Positions 37,463-50,190 of a stretch of DNA of 64,000 bases are shown piece after piece. Within the stretch, counting starts at the first letter, position 1. Every line of letters begins with the position of its first letter. The stretch is taken from NCBI GenBank assembly GCA_036365145.1, contig JAEOAD010000024.1:9829501-9893500 (forward strand), read 5' to 3'. A program made the position numbers and the translations under genes. The notes beneath the pieces are model-generated. The model was given only the letters and a program-made list of their open reading frames with translations. It made no database searches and was not told the DNA's origin. The stretch is from Orientallactaga sibirica. Lineage: Eukaryota; Chordata; Mammalia; Rodentia; Dipodidae.

Positions 37463-38453
37463 GGTATTTATAATGAAAAACAATTATTTGCTTCACTTTA
37501 TGGATAAAATAGTATCATTTCCTTCATTTTTCAGATTTCAAAACATAAACAAATTTTAAATTAATCCATAAGTCCTCCAGACAGTCTTGTCTCTCTTTGG
37601 TTTACTATATAATTCTCCCCTTTCTCTTACTGCTTAATTTTTGAAATAAAAATATACTATTCTCTTTTATAATTTATCATGCTATAATGTTTTATCCAAG
37701 GAACTATAAGCAAATTTTATTCCATTTATTATTGTACAATTTAATCAAAACTGCATTTCAATACTTATAGAATTTTAAGGAGAATGAATGCATTGTTATT
37801 TAATCTTGCCTGTATACATACAGTTGTACATGTGAAACTTTAATGGTCAATTGCTTCACAGAATAAGCAGAGATATGGAAATGAATATAAACACTAAGAT
37901 AATGAACTGACTCCCCAATTCATGTAAACTTTATTTCTTTTTCTGTTTCAGGTAGGAGAAGAGAAAATGTAGATCGCTGATATTTTAAAATGAGACCTTC
38001 ATGTAATCCTAATTAATGATAGTTTAAGGAACAATTTAGATAGGCTTTTTAGAGAGCACCTCACTGTGCATTTTAGTTTAATATAAAAGCCCAATTTTAC
38101 AGAATGATATATTAATATTTGAAATGATAAAGGAACACACTTTGATAAATAATGTGGTCATGAATTTAAAAAAATCCACAAAGGATTAGGTAACAAGCTA
38201 TGAACACATTGCAAAATAAACCAAGCAGAAAGTTACCAGTGATTGGGAAAGTCTATGTATTTTTTTTAAAAGAAATGTTAATAGATCAGTTTCCTATATG
38301 AAAGTGAACTTCAGTCTACTTCCACATTACAGCATTTCCATAAAAGTTATCTGTATCCAATAGTCTCATAAACAATACATTCACTGAAACGTGACAATGA
38401 AACAGTGCTCAGTTTGAGCACCATGAACACAACTGCAACTTGTGAATGTTAGA
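37463..38453. other. Unique AT-rich DNA
   Basis: No gene, RNA gene or transposon is recognised. Confidence 0.55.
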
Positions 38454-38803
38454 TGAGTGGTTACTTCACAGAAGAACACAGTAATGAGCGCAATCTAGAT
38501 CTCAGTAGTGGCCATGTATGTGTCGATGCAAAAGGCACAGCTCTCACCTCCAAGGGGATATGAGAGAGTTTATTCTGGAGCCAAACATGAGTGACCATGG
38601 CCCGGGAACACAGATTTAGGTTACCCCAAACTTCATGGTTCAATGTGTTAACAATTTCATGAAGGTTTTATAGTTACACAACAAAAGAAAGTCATAGATC
38701 AAGGCACTTTTTAAACATACTGGTGGTTTGGACATAAGCAGAAACCACCAATATACACTCTTCTACCAAAAAACTGAAGATGTGTAAGTTATTATCAACC
38801 ACA
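38454..38803 (-). mobile_element. ERV-type solo LTR (family not named)
   Basis: On the minus strand it begins TGTGGTTGATAATAACTTAC and contains GTTTCTGCTTATGTCC, a TATAAAAC box-like motif and CTCCAGAATAAACTCTCTC (AATAAA at 38574-38569), then a downstream R/U5-like segment ending near a CA. This order (TG, TATA-like, AATAAA, CA) is that of an LTR. No target-site duplication was readable. Its right edge abuts the LINE-1 5' UTR homology. Confidence 0.6.
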
Positions 38804-39894
38804 GCAGAGAAGCAAGAGAGACTCAGAACTTCTGGAAAGGAAGAAACTGCCGAGGCACCTGCAGCCCTGGTTTGCATGAACACCGGCCCACCTGACTGGC
38901 CCTTGTGGAGCTGCAGGAGCAGAAACATGGTGGAGGTATTTTCAACTCATATCAGTCTCCTCCCAAAATCAAGAAGCCTGAAGGGGAAGACAACCAGGAC
39001 CAAATGATCAGCTGCAGATGGAACACACAAATGGATGGACCAGCTGAGCAGCTCTGGGACAACTCCAGGCATTCTGTATAGCCTCCCAGCCCTCAACTGC
39101 TAGTGCTGCCATGAACCACCTGAGAACTCATTCAGCCCTGGGGCAGGGCATCCAACACAGCTATCAGACCAGCAGTTCCACAGTACAAAATAAAGAGGGA
39201 TTGAGGTGGGTACTCAGCATTAGTGAGATTGAAAGCCATCCCAAGATGTAACAGGGCCTGCTTACACAAAGGCAGGTAAATAGGCCTGCACTGTGAGTGT
39301 TAATCTCTCTTTCTATGTCAGGAAAGGTTATGTGTGACATGTGAGTGATTATAGTCTTGGTTGCCTTTACCATTCTCAAATAAGCTGTATTTTGTGTTGA
39401 CTATTATTGCCTTTGACATTTCCTCATTTATAAGGTCTTTGTCTTTTTCTTCTCTCATTACTGGGGGCAAGGCCTGACTCTGCCCCAGGTGGACTTGGAA
39501 CTCATTTCAGACCAGAAAACTCAATTTCCCAGTTGACAGGATTAAAGGTGTGGGCAAGACTCACCCTTAGGGACTTTGGTTTTATTAGATTATCTGATTG
39601 TTTTAATTCCCACTCTTGCATAAATAATCTGTGATGGTTTAGATTGAATGTATATATATATTTTTCAGTAGAATTTTAGAATTTGCCAGTAAATTTCTCT
39701 ACCCAGTCTACTAGAATACTTGATTAGCAGGAAAACCCAATATCTACAGTCACTTTTGCTGTTTCTCTTGCAGTATAAAAGCTACACAGGGCACCTTAAA
39801 CTCCCTACCCTGGAGATACACAAAGTTGGATGTACCCAGCTAAGATCACTACAGATAATTAGAAAGCACAACCACCAAATTAACTCAAGATGTA

Positions 39895-40800
39895 AAACTG
39901 TCTATGTTATAAAACAAGATACACAAAAAAATCAAGACAATACAATCCCACCAAAAATTATAAGTCCATCAGAAATGACCTCCAGTAAGACTGTTTTACA
40001 AGAAATGCCTGAAAAAGATTTCCAATAAATGATTACATCCATGTTCAAAGAAATCAAAGAACATGTGAAAATAATCAAAAATAAAACAATGGAATCAAAG
40101 AAGAAAACCAAATCCTGAAGGAGAACACAGGAAAGTAACTTAATGAAATAAGGAGGTCAATACAAGATATGAGTAAACAGAGATAATAAAAAATATCAAT
40201 CTGAAGTACTAGAAAAGAAACACAGAGTAAGTCAAATTGAAAACCCTGTAGAAAGTTTTACAAGTAGAATGGATCAAGATGAGGATAGAATATCTGAACT
40301 AGATGACCAGTTGGCATATCTAATACAGTCCAACAAAGAGAAAGAAAAACTAATAGGAAGGTGTGAATGGGTATTTCAAGACTTTTGGGACACTATGAAG
40401 AGATCAAACATAAGAATTTAGGGCATAGTAGAAGGAGAACAATTTCATAGCAAAGTTATAAGTGGGTATTTTCAACAAAGTCATAGAAGAAAACTTTACC
40501 CAAATAGAGAAAGTTATACCAATAGAGACACAGGAAGCCTTAAGAAAGCCAAACAGACAAAATCAGGAAAGAATTTTTCACTGTCATATTACAATTAAAC
40601 TACAACATACAAGACTAAAGAATATATATTGAAAGCAGTTAGAAAAATCTAGCCACATGCAAAGGCAATCCCATAGGATAACAGTAAATTAGTCAACACA
40701 AATTTTAAAAGCCAGAAGGAAAGATAACAACTGTCAATAAGGTTACTTTATCCATCAAAGCTATCCATCCAAATTAACAGAAAAATAAGGACATTCCACA
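39895..40800 (+). pseudogene. LINE-1 ORF1 relic (RNA-binding chaperone)
   Basis: Broken frames show the family order. SPSEMTSSKTVLQEMPEKDF is near the N-terminus. A coiled-coil end RMDQDEDRISELDDQLA resembles the ERISELEDR motif. An RRM-like part reads GYFQQSHRRKLYPN, comparable with the IIEENFPN region. The C-terminal part has YILKAVRK and LLYPSKLSIQINRKIRTF. In active elements ORF1p coats L1 RNA as trimers. Here stops and frameshifts are frequent, so it is a pseudogene of a transposon gene, not a host gene. Confidence 0.7.
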
Positions 40801-41084
40801 ACAAAAACTAAAGTAATATATGAGCACTAAACCAGCTTTACAGAAAATACTTGAAAGTATCCTCCATTTTGAAGAGAAAGAGAAGCACACATATAAAGAA
40901 ATAGGAAAAATTAAACCATACTCAAATACTAGTTAATACAAGAGCATAAAGGAAAGAAATACAAAACAAGAAGAATGGCAAGAACAAATGCGCACCTTTC
41001 AATAATAACTCAATAAATATCAACAGTCTCTATGCCCCAGCCAAAAGACACAGGTCTGCCGACTGGGTTGAAAAGCAGGATCCT

Positions 41085-41350
41085 GGGGTGAAGAGATTGC
41101 CTAGTAGTTAAGGAACTTGCCAATAAAGCCTAATGACCCATGTTCAACTCTCCAGATCCCACATAATCCAGACACACAAAGCAGAGGTAAGCACAAGGTT
41201 GTACATACCCACTAGGTGGCACAAGTATCTGAAGTGTGATTGCAGTGACTGAGGCCCTGGCAGACCAATTCTCTCTCTCTCTGTGTGTTTCTCTCTCTCT
41301 CTCTTTTCTGTCTAAAAATAAAAATAATATAATAAAATGAAATAAAAATC
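41085..41350 (+). mobile_element. B2-superfamily SINE, type III, inserted in LINE-1
   Basis: GGGTGAAGAGATTGCCTAG head and CCACTAGGTGGCACAAGTAT body. The host sequence CAGGATCCT is duplicated at 41076-41084 and 41351-41359. Confidence 0.92.
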
Positions 41351-41406
41351 AGGATCCTTCTATTTGTTGCCTCCAAGAAACACCTTTCTATAAAAGACAG
41401 ACACTT

Positions 41407-41565
41407 GCCAGGTGTGATAAACATCTTTGATCCCAGCACTTGGGAGGAAGATATAGGAGGATCATCCTGAGTTCAGGGCCACCCCGAGACTACATAGTGA
41501 ATTCCTGGTCAGCCTTGGCTAGAGTGAGACCCTACCTCAAAAAATTGAAAAATTCAAGGAAAAAG
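41407..41565 (+). mobile_element. B1 SINE inserted in LINE-1
   Basis: GCCAGGTGTGATAAACATCT start, GAGACTACATAGTGAATTCC block and A-rich tail. AAAAGACAGACA flanks it at 41392-41403 and 41566-41577. Confidence 0.93.
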
Positions 41566-42066
41566 AAAAGACAGACATTATCTTAGGATGAATGGTTGGA
41601 AAATAGTATTTCAAGCAAATGGGCCTAGAAAATAGCAGGTGTTGTTATCCTAACATCTCACAGGGTAGACTTCAAACCAACACTACTTAGGAAAGATGAC
41701 AAAGATCACTTTATATTGATTAAAGGAACACTCCAATAGGAGGATATTATAATTATAAACACTTTTTATGCACCTAACATTGGGGTCCCCAATTTCATCA
41801 AACAAACACTATTAGAATTACTGTCACAGATAACACCAAATACTGTTTTAGTTGGTGACTTCAGTAGCTCACTCTCTTCAACTGACAGGTCATCCAGGCA
41901 ACAAATAGAGAAGCATCTGGGATAAATCAGGTCACAGAACAAATGGACCTAACAGATATCTACAGAACATTACATCGGAATGTTGCAGAATAACATTCTT
42001 TGCAGCAACACATGGAACATTCTCTAAAATATACCATATATTAGGACTCATAAAACCACTGGAAAT

Positions 42067-42272
42067 GGGCAGGAGACATGGCTCAGCAGTTAAAGTGCTT
42101 GCCTGCAAAGCCTAACAAACAGAGTTAAATTCCCCAGTACCCACATAAAGTCAGATACACAAAGCGATGTATGGATATAAAGTTTGTTTGCAGTGGCTAG
42201 AGTCCCTGGTGTGCCCATTCTCTCTCTCTCTCTTTCTCTTTCTCTGGTTGCAAAAAATAAATAAAACAATTA
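42067..42272 (+). mobile_element. B2-superfamily SINE, type I, inserted in LINE-1
   Basis: GGGCAGGAGACATGGCTCAG head, GTTAAATTCCCC B box, CT tract and A-rich tail. The flanks AAAACCACTGGAA and GAAAACACTGGAA look like a mutated target-site duplication. Confidence 0.9.
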
Positions 42273-42872
42273 GAAAACACTGGAAGCAAGATAAATAATC
42301 ATCAAATCATAAATGCATAAATTATATTACATTAACATATCTATGCAATACTAAAACTTATGAAACAGGCATAATCACTCATACATACCCCAGCATGACT
42401 GAATTGTAAATATTTAAAACTACGCAAATTTGAGACACAAAACCTACATTTTCTCAGATTGTACTCTATTACTTTTAAGTAAAATCAAAACAATATAAAA
42501 AGAAAAAAAAGTTATGCTTCAGGATCTGTATGAAAGTTATGATATTAATTCAAAAGTGTGGAAGCATAGGAGAGTAGAGAAGCATTCTGTATATTGACAT
42601 TTAAAATTTATTTTTTAAAAATTCATTATTTTTACATGTGTGAGGAGTGTGACAGGGTCTCTTACCACTGAAAAAGAACTCCAGACAAATGCACCCATTT
42701 CAAGTCTGGGTTGACTTTGGTGTTGAGGAAGTGAACCTCAGCCTGGCCCTGTTTGTAAGCAAATGCCTTTTTCCATTTAAGTACCTGCACAGCCCACACC
42801 CAGTAAGAATTATGTATAGTTGCCTTACTGGAAAACTGTTGAGGCAATAATATTAATCATTAAACATATGCT

Positions 42873-43110
42873 CAGGCTGGAGAAATGACTCAGCCTTTAA
42901 GGCACTTGCCTGAAAAGCCTAAGGACCAGAGTTCAATTCCCCAGTACCATTAAAGCCAGTTGCACAAGGTAGTACATATCTCTGGGGTACTTTTGCAGTG
43001 GCTAGAGGCCTTGACAATTCTCTCTCTCTCTCTCTCTCCCACCTTTTCTTTCTCTCTTGCATGCGTGCACCTTCTCTCTCACACTCTCAAATACATAAAT
43101 ATTTAAAAAT
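42873..43110 (+). mobile_element. B2-superfamily SINE, type I
   Basis: AGGCTGGAGAAATGACTCAG head, GAGTTCAATTCCCC B box, long CT tract and short tail. The 42273-42872 interval before it is partly L1-edge and partly unique. Confidence 0.9.
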
Positions 43111-43329
43111 AAGTGCTCTCAACTTTGTAAAATTATTTAGCCAAATGGTGTCTATTTTTCCTTTACTTAAAAATATTGACCATTTTTATAATATGCATAA
43201 TGTATTTTGATATAATCCCTTCCTATTACCTACTAGTCTTGAATATAATACTAATGACACCTTTTAATGACATAGAAAATAATCTATAATTTTAGGTGCA
43301 TTCAACACTATTAGAATAAAATTCTCAGT

Positions 43330-44200
43330 GAATCTCAAATGCAAATACAAATACAAATCTCTGGTGACAAAAAGAGGAATAAAGGAAAGGGATAGGGGAG
43401 GAAAAGTACAAGTGTGTCCAGTGGAGGAAAAAGTATGTGTCTTAGTTTATGTTTCCTCCCTATTGTAAGGAAGTCTGAGAAGGGTTCTGCGGAAGGGTCC
43501 TCAAGATAAAGGCCCTGAAATATCTCGATAGAAGACTCGTATGCGTTAAGAGAAAAGCAGTGCTTTCTCTGTGACCACATCTATTATTAGAAGAGGCAGT
43601 GGGGCTGTATTTTCCTAGAAGGCTGTCAAGATAAACGCTTTGTTGTCAGGCCCAAAGGACACATAATTGACAAAGTCCAACACATGTCAAAGCAGTCTCA
43701 AGATATGAGAAACATGCCTAGACCTCTATCCTAGCAGCCGCCCCCATTCCTCAGGTGAGCTCTTTTTTGTACCATCAACTGCTGGACCTTTTTAAAGGAT
43801 GCACTTTTGCAACTTTTTGGAAATAGAGAAATAGCTGTGGTGAGCATTATGACATTTGCGACATTTATTGTTGAATGATTCCCTGAGGAATATAACAACA
43901 AACATCTACTTATCCCAGATAGAGCAACAACCATGGGCCAAAAAATGACTCCACCAAGTCCAGCTTGGTGAGCCAAGTAGTTTAATGGGGTTACTTACAA
44001 AGACATAAGTGAGGAATAACAGGTGCATGGGTGACTCAAAGTTCCATTTTATAACTAGGAAACCCACCACAGGGTCTACCGAAGAGTCATTTCCTCCTTC
44101 ACAAGTGTTTACTGTGGATATAACTCTGGGGATGGGTCTTGTGGCTTTTCTCTGTGTATGATCACAGAGCTTCCCAGTACTGTTAAGTCTCTAGGGCTTC
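43330..44200. other. Unclassified block with higher GC and CpG than its surroundings
   Basis: It contains two minus-strand open frames of 81 codons (43335-43580 and 43731-43976) and phrases such as GGTCTACCGAAGAGTCATTT. I do not recognise a protein domain, LTR ends or SINE structure. It could be an old ERV or another repeat, or unique sequence. A conserved exon is not supported by anything visible. Confidence 0.35.
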
Positions 44201-46223
44201 CTGAATTTTATATGCCTATCTCTTCCCTCCAGGAGGGGAATTTTCAATTTAGGGAAAATAATTACACAAAATTATTTCTCCATTATTATTATAATACCCT
44301 TTTAAGTAGAGTTTTTTCATTATTATTTATTGCCATTCTATAGTCTAGTGTCATGCACAATCAAATTGATTTAAAAATTAAAGGATTAGGATTATGAATA
44401 AATTATCTCTTCCCTTAAAGTTTATAAACCTCCATTTTATTTAGAAAAAATAATATATTCATTTACCTTACTACTTTCTGTGAAGTCATCACAGAGCAAT
44501 AGATTATGCTTACCCATTTGATTTCCTTTCATCTGATTTTTTTCTGAATTATTATGGACATAAACCGGCTACTGTTCCTACTTTTCAGATTTGACAATGA
44601 TTTTCAATGTAATTTTTCTCAGAGGGCTATTATAGGATTACTGCTATCTGTGTGCCATGGAACTAGAATTACTCTGAAACACTATTCTGTGTAACTTTCT
44701 TCATAAAACTTCACCTTGAAAATTATTTCTTTATTAATATATATCCATATATATGTATATCTGTCACATCAAAATGAAAGTTTTCAAGCTGAAAGAAGTA
44801 TTTCTGTAATCTACTTAAAGGTAGAATTCCAGCTATATTAGAGGACTGTTGCAAGTTGAATACCCATCAATTACAATATTATTGGTGTTAATGTCTTAAT
44901 ATTTCCATTGTTTTTGCTGTAATTTGAATATGTTAGGAGATATCCTTCACACTAATAATAAAACAATTTTTCCTGTTCCAATCCATTGTGGTAATTACAA
45001 AAATTAATGAATTTAATTAATATTTTAACACTCTTGTTCTATTTATATTTTCTATACTCAAATGTGAGTAAGTTATTTTGCATTCACAAATTTTATAATA
45101 CAAAGAGGACACCTTCATGAAATACAATATTTCTAATGCATGTTGAAACTATACCTTATTTTTCTGGACAATAATAATAGAGGTTGGTATTCTTTCTAGG
45201 AAAACTCTGTGTGTGAAGAAAAATTAGCAAAATATACTTATTCAAAATAAAATGAAGTGAAGGCCAAACTACAGGGAGATTGTATAACACTGACAACTTT
45301 AAATCATGCTTGAATGTGACCTACAGGATTCCAGGTAAGGATCTCACCCTAGAGACACTCCCAGGACTCCAGTGCCTGTATGTTCAGAAAGAATTTTAAA
45401 GTTGAGCTAGCTGAACCTAAAGTAAATAAGCAGGAGAACAAACACAAATAAAATCCTTAGGGGATATAAAATAAGAAGGGAAACAAAAGTTTAACACATG
45501 GGACTAAGGACATGAATAGTAAGAAAAATAAATAAATTTTATCCACACAACCAACTTCAGAAAATCAATGTACCCAAAGGAACTATGCCCATGTTTTCCT
45601 TTTGTGCTTCTCCTTTCCTATTCCCATATTGATATACAAGAAAACTTGTAATTTAATTGTATGTTTAGAAGATCCAACTTCCTATTTTTAGCTAAGAATC
45701 TTCTACTCTATTGATAGAATGCATGCATAATCATATGGGAGTCCACATGGATATATTGTATTAGGAAGGTAAGATAGATGTAGAGTAACTATGACACAAT
45801 TTAAATTAAAAAAGAAATGTCTGAGAGAGTGAGAGGGTAAGAAGGCTTCATAGGAAATCATATTATATTATTGGCAATGAATCTGGGAGTTATCATATTA
45901 ATTGTTGAACATATCACTATAGCAATCAAAGCAACCTCATCAAATAATTAAATAACACAACATTCTTATCATCCGATGTCCTTGAATAAGATAATCAAAT
46001 TTAAAACATTAATGTATATTAATATTAGTATCATATTCATGTGTTAAAACATTTATGGTTTATATATTTTTAATTTTTTATTAGTTTTAGAATTTGATGC
46101 AATCTATTTTATTTAGGAATTCTAAAATTTTTAGGGGTGATACTGACTTCTGAAGACTGATACTTTTGTCATCATGAAATATTCTCAGACATCTTCATGA
46201 AAGCTAAAGGTTTAGGATACTGA
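44201..46223. other. Unique AT-rich DNA
   Basis: Nothing recognised beyond chance open frames and AT runs. Confidence 0.55.
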
Positions 46224-46385
46224 TATAGATTAATTAAATATATATTTATTAATATATATATATTAATATATTTTACTTTAATAATACTATATATATTATA
46301 ATATATTTATATATTATAATATATATAGTTATTATATGTAATATATTATATAATATATATTCACATATAAAATATAATATATAAT
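46224..46385. repeat. AT-rich low-complexity, self-complementary tract
   Basis: About 160 bases almost entirely A and T, made of ATATAT/TATAATA words with many local inverted repeats. Confidence 0.85.
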
Positions 46386-46431
46386 TCCGTGTGGTTTCTC
46401 AAGTCTAATCTGATTATCTTTTACATGTCAT

Positions 46432-46664
46432 ACTTTTTTTTGAGAGAGAGAGACAAGAGAGAAGAGATATAGAGAATGGGCACGCCAGCCGCTTCTCAGC
46501 CGCTGTGAATGAACTCAGATGTGTTCGCCCCTTTGTGGGCAAGTGCGGCATTGCACCCTTGCATCACTTTTTGTGTCTGGCTAAATGTGAGACCTGGAGA
46601 ATTGAATTAGCATTCCTAGGCTTCGCAGGCAGGTGCCTTAACCGCTAAGCCATCTCTCCACCCC
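46432..46664 (-). mobile_element. B2-superfamily SINE, type II
   Basis: Reverse copy: T run and GA tract at left, GGGCAAGTGCGGCATTGCAC body, TTAACCGCTAAGCCATCTCT and CCACCCC at the head end. Single B box. The poly(A) side is short. Confidence 0.94.
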
Positions 46665-49600
46665 GATATCATACATTTTTAATAAGTGGCTTGTTATGTT
46701 TATATCTACAATCATTCCCTGCTTTCATGTAATGAACTTCCTTTGTGTTCAAACTGTCATTTTTTCTGTAGACCTTTTCATAAACTATCTTATTTATTTA
46801 TATTTTTTCCTATTTCCTTACTATAGTATGAAGTGATTTTCAAGGGAAAGCTGTTATGTCTTTCCTGCAATGTTATCCACTTATGTGTTTCATGTTGTTC
46901 TGACAATTAACTAACACTTTTCATCTTATTGCCGGTCATTAAACAGATGACATCCCAAGATGGAAGTTTTTGATTGTACTGTATCACTCATTTACAGTAA
47001 AAAATGTCAGGAATAGATTTTTCAGAATTAGTTTTGTGTTGGCCTTCAAAAGGAACAAACAAGACAAATAAAGCCTCATAACAGTACCTTCCCACTCAGG
47101 CACATAGTATCAAATAAAATGCCCCAGTTTAGAGTCTGAATGCATGTCACAGTCCTCAATACTCTCGTGTTGTTCCAAAGGTAAAATATTTTCTTAAGTA
47201 GAACATCCATCACTGCTAGCATAGCATGTGCAATCCCATGTCTGGCACAAGGACAAGTATTTGGTATGCAAAGTAGAAGAAAGAATTTGTGGTTCCTTCA
47301 AAAATATATGGTAATTTTCCAAAGAAAGTCTTCATCTATTTCACTCACATTTGAAGAAGTACACAATTACCCAGTCATAGTGTCCAGCACTTCTCCATAT
47401 TATTATTATTCTCTTCTAGGTTTGAAGGCTGTGCAGCAAATTATCTCAAAGTTTACCTCAACACTGACCACAAAAAAACCTCCAATTATGCACCTTGGAT
47501 ACATTATGAGATTTTGGTCCTCAGAGAGAAGATTCCAGGCTTGAAGTCGGTACTTAGGAACAACTTGATAAAAGTAAAGCAGTGTTGAGCCAAGAAATGT
47601 CAACTTTTTGAAACTGGGGAAAAAAAAAAAAAAACATGTCTGCTACACAGATCTTTCAAATGTAGATGTCTTTTATAATGCTTTGATAAGGCCCCCAAAA
47701 ATCCATTCTGGACTCTGGCTTCCAGAATTATGTTAACAAATTATGTTGTGTCGTTCTATAAATTCATGATAACTGTCTTCCCAATCACAGCAGCTTTATA
47801 GCTACTAGCAACAGAGACACAATAAGTAGTGATTGAAACCAAATGTTATGCCTTTCCTCTACCTAATGCTTGAAGGTAGGTTATAGGTAGCCCTCATCTC
47901 CTGCATGTCTTTTATTCAGCCTTCTTTTCTGGAAGGCAAGAACCATACAGGAACCAGAACCAAACTCCTATTGTGCAAATATAGTCTTTAATGACATTAA
48001 CAGTGGTTGGATCATTAAACCAGAAGAATGGTTGGCATAAAATAAAAATAATTTGAACAAGGAAGGATTAAAATGAAAGTTACATCAAAACCAAATAAGT
48101 AGTAGATGCATATTTAGAAAGAGATTGATGTAATTGGTATAGAGGTACTTGACATACATTTACCTTTTAAATGGAGGAAAACAACTGCTTATAATTGAAC
48201 ACAGCAGTTTAAAGAACTTATGTGATCCTTTTATCTTACCTTAGATGAAACTCAATATACTAATCTGAAAGAAATGGAAATAACTTAAAGAAAACTGGAG
48301 CACTGTAAATGATTTGTTAAACTGTAGGTTGTGGTTACAGTTAGTTGTAAAAATACTGGAAGATAAGAGCAAGACTCAATCTGAGTCTAAAACCGAAACA
48401 TGAAACATGTACTCATACCATTGCAATAGTCACTATGGTTAATATCAAAACTTAGATTAGCAGAAAATATGGGAAGTAGCCTGTCTATACAAGAAAGTAA
48501 ACTGGAAAAGATAAGAGGTAAAAGTGTGTGATTATCATTGATAACCTACTGTTGGATACTAAATGAGTATGAACTTTGTTTTATTATTATATGTAGTATC
48601 TAATTTTACATACAAAATCTTAAGAAATGCTGCCTCAGAAATTTTGTATTCTATAGAGAATAATGTAAGGAGGCACATTCGACTCATTAACTTCACTCTC
48701 AATAGCCCCTGCTGGCTTCTACACAAAAGCATATGGTTTCTGGAAATGAAATGTTCACTATCATGACTCAAATTAGGAACATCTGCTACTAGCTAAGATG
48801 AGAGGCTAAAAAAACAAAGTTGACTGTTGTGATATCAGAAAATTAGTTAAGGTTTTGATCATTTTCTGTTTCAATTTTGAAGAAAACCCAAGGTATACTC
48901 TTCATTTCCCTTTATTTTCAGGTATTTTCTTTTCCTTTATTCCCCCACCCTTACTGTCATGGAAAGAACAGAAGACTGATTGGTTATATTCCTTCTTCTT
49001 CCTCTAGTTGTCTAACTTTACTTGTATATCATTAAAATAAAATGAGATGAATGGGAGATCTCATTGCCAATGCATGTTTATATATTTATACACTAATTAA
49101 AACTCAGAACTGTATTCTGTTCAGAAAAGGAATTCAAGAAATATGGGAAAATGAAATTAAATATATGACTACTTTTAAACATATGCATGTAATTTTTGAA
49201 AGTGTATGTATTGAATGGCTATATAATTCACCTAAAACCTAGGACCCCTACCAACCTATTAAAATATTACAGATATTTTTGTCATGAGCCACAGGAGACA
49301 ACCCACCAATATTGTGAAGTGTATACTGTGTTTATTTTCATGGCATAACTATCAAACTCTGTTTGCTTCATCAGTCTTCTGGAACATATTGGTGAACACA
49401 TATACTGCATATGAGCTTCCTATTAGCATCTATATATAATAGACATATGAATTTGTTTATAGTAATAAAAAGTTTTGAGGGAATTTAGAAGGATAAATAA
49501 TACAATTTAGGAGGCATATAATCACAGTGGGTTTGGAAGCCTGTATCTTATTCCTTAATACCTCAAAAAATCCCCCCCAAAAAGTGAAATAATCAATTTT

Positions 49601-49952
49601 GTCACCCTCACTCAGTTCTGTCATGCACCACATCATGAACAAACATTGAATTTTGAGCCAGGTATCTAAGTTATTCAAAGCTTAAAACATATTTTTCTAA
49701 TAAGCCTCCTATTATTTTTTATCTCAAAATATATTTTTATGAGGATAATATCATAGAAACATAAGGTAGTTAGTTTTATTACCTTGGCTCTATTTTTTTT
49801 TGTTAATTTATGGAGCACATCCTTAATTCTTGAAAGTCAAATTTTGGCAAAGATAATATCCTGCTCTAAACTCCCACAAATGTCATATAGATTATGACTT
49901 ATGATGAGGAACTACAATACATATTAAGAAAGAATGCAACCAAAAGAACAGA
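46665..49952. other. Longest repeat-poor stretch: unique DNA
   Basis: About 3.3 kb with no SINE, LINE or LTR that I recognise. There is a 16-base A run near 47620. Open frames of up to 92 codons (for example 47266-47544) show no domain and no codon-like composition. If a conserved noncoding element exists in this window, this is one place to look. Confidence 0.5.
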
Positions 49953-50096
49953 TTGGGGCTGGATAGATGGCATAGCAGTTAAGGTGCTTGCCAATGGATC
50001 CAGGTTCAAGTCTTTAGGACCATGTAAGCCAGAAGTGTAAAGGGGCACGTGCATCTAGAGTTCGTTTGGAGTGGCTGGAGGCCCTGGCACACTCAT

Positions 50097-50149
<53 letters not shown>

Positions 50150-50190
50150 TCTGCCTTTTTCTTTCCCAAAAATAAATAAATAAATGAAAT
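49953..50190 (+). mobile_element. B2-superfamily SINE, type I
   Basis: GGGCTGGATAGATGGCATAG head. Part of the segment between the A and B boxes is deleted (GTGCTTGCCAATGGATCC). Long CT tract and AAAT tail. Confidence 0.9.

Larger units (their letters stand above)
38804..42300 (+). mobile_element. Decayed LINE-1: 5' UTR, ORF1 and ORF2 endonuclease region, no RT
   Basis: In order: a GC-richer 5' UTR-like part (38804 to about 39890) homologous to the minus-strand element at 53690-54990 (shared GACCAGCTGAGCAGCTCT); ORF1; then the start of ORF2. Three SINEs (41085, 41407, 42067) interrupt it. Recognisable sequence stops shortly after the endonuclease region, with no reverse transcriptase or 3' UTR. 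This is the opposite of the usual 5' truncation. It is inactive: every frame is broken. Confidence 0.72.
40960..42300 (+). pseudogene. LINE-1 ORF2 endonuclease-domain relic
   Basis: Translated pieces fit the apurinic-like endonuclease domain in order: VSMPQPKDTGLPTGLKS, then GWKIVFQANGPRKQ, then a TLFMHLTLGSPISSNK stretch (L1s have NIYAPNxGAPxxI), and TNGPNRYLQNITSECC (QxDLxDIYRTLHP). The last piece is AATHGTFSKIYHILGLIK, matching the end of the domain. Multiple stops and three SINE insertions break it. No reverse-transcriptase sequence follows. Confidence 0.7.

Noticed and set aside
39472..39570. Possible reversed B1 (GGATTAAAGGTGTGGGCAAG)
   Set aside because: It shares only a few words with B1 and lies within the probable L1 5' UTR. 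The similarity is too weak to call.
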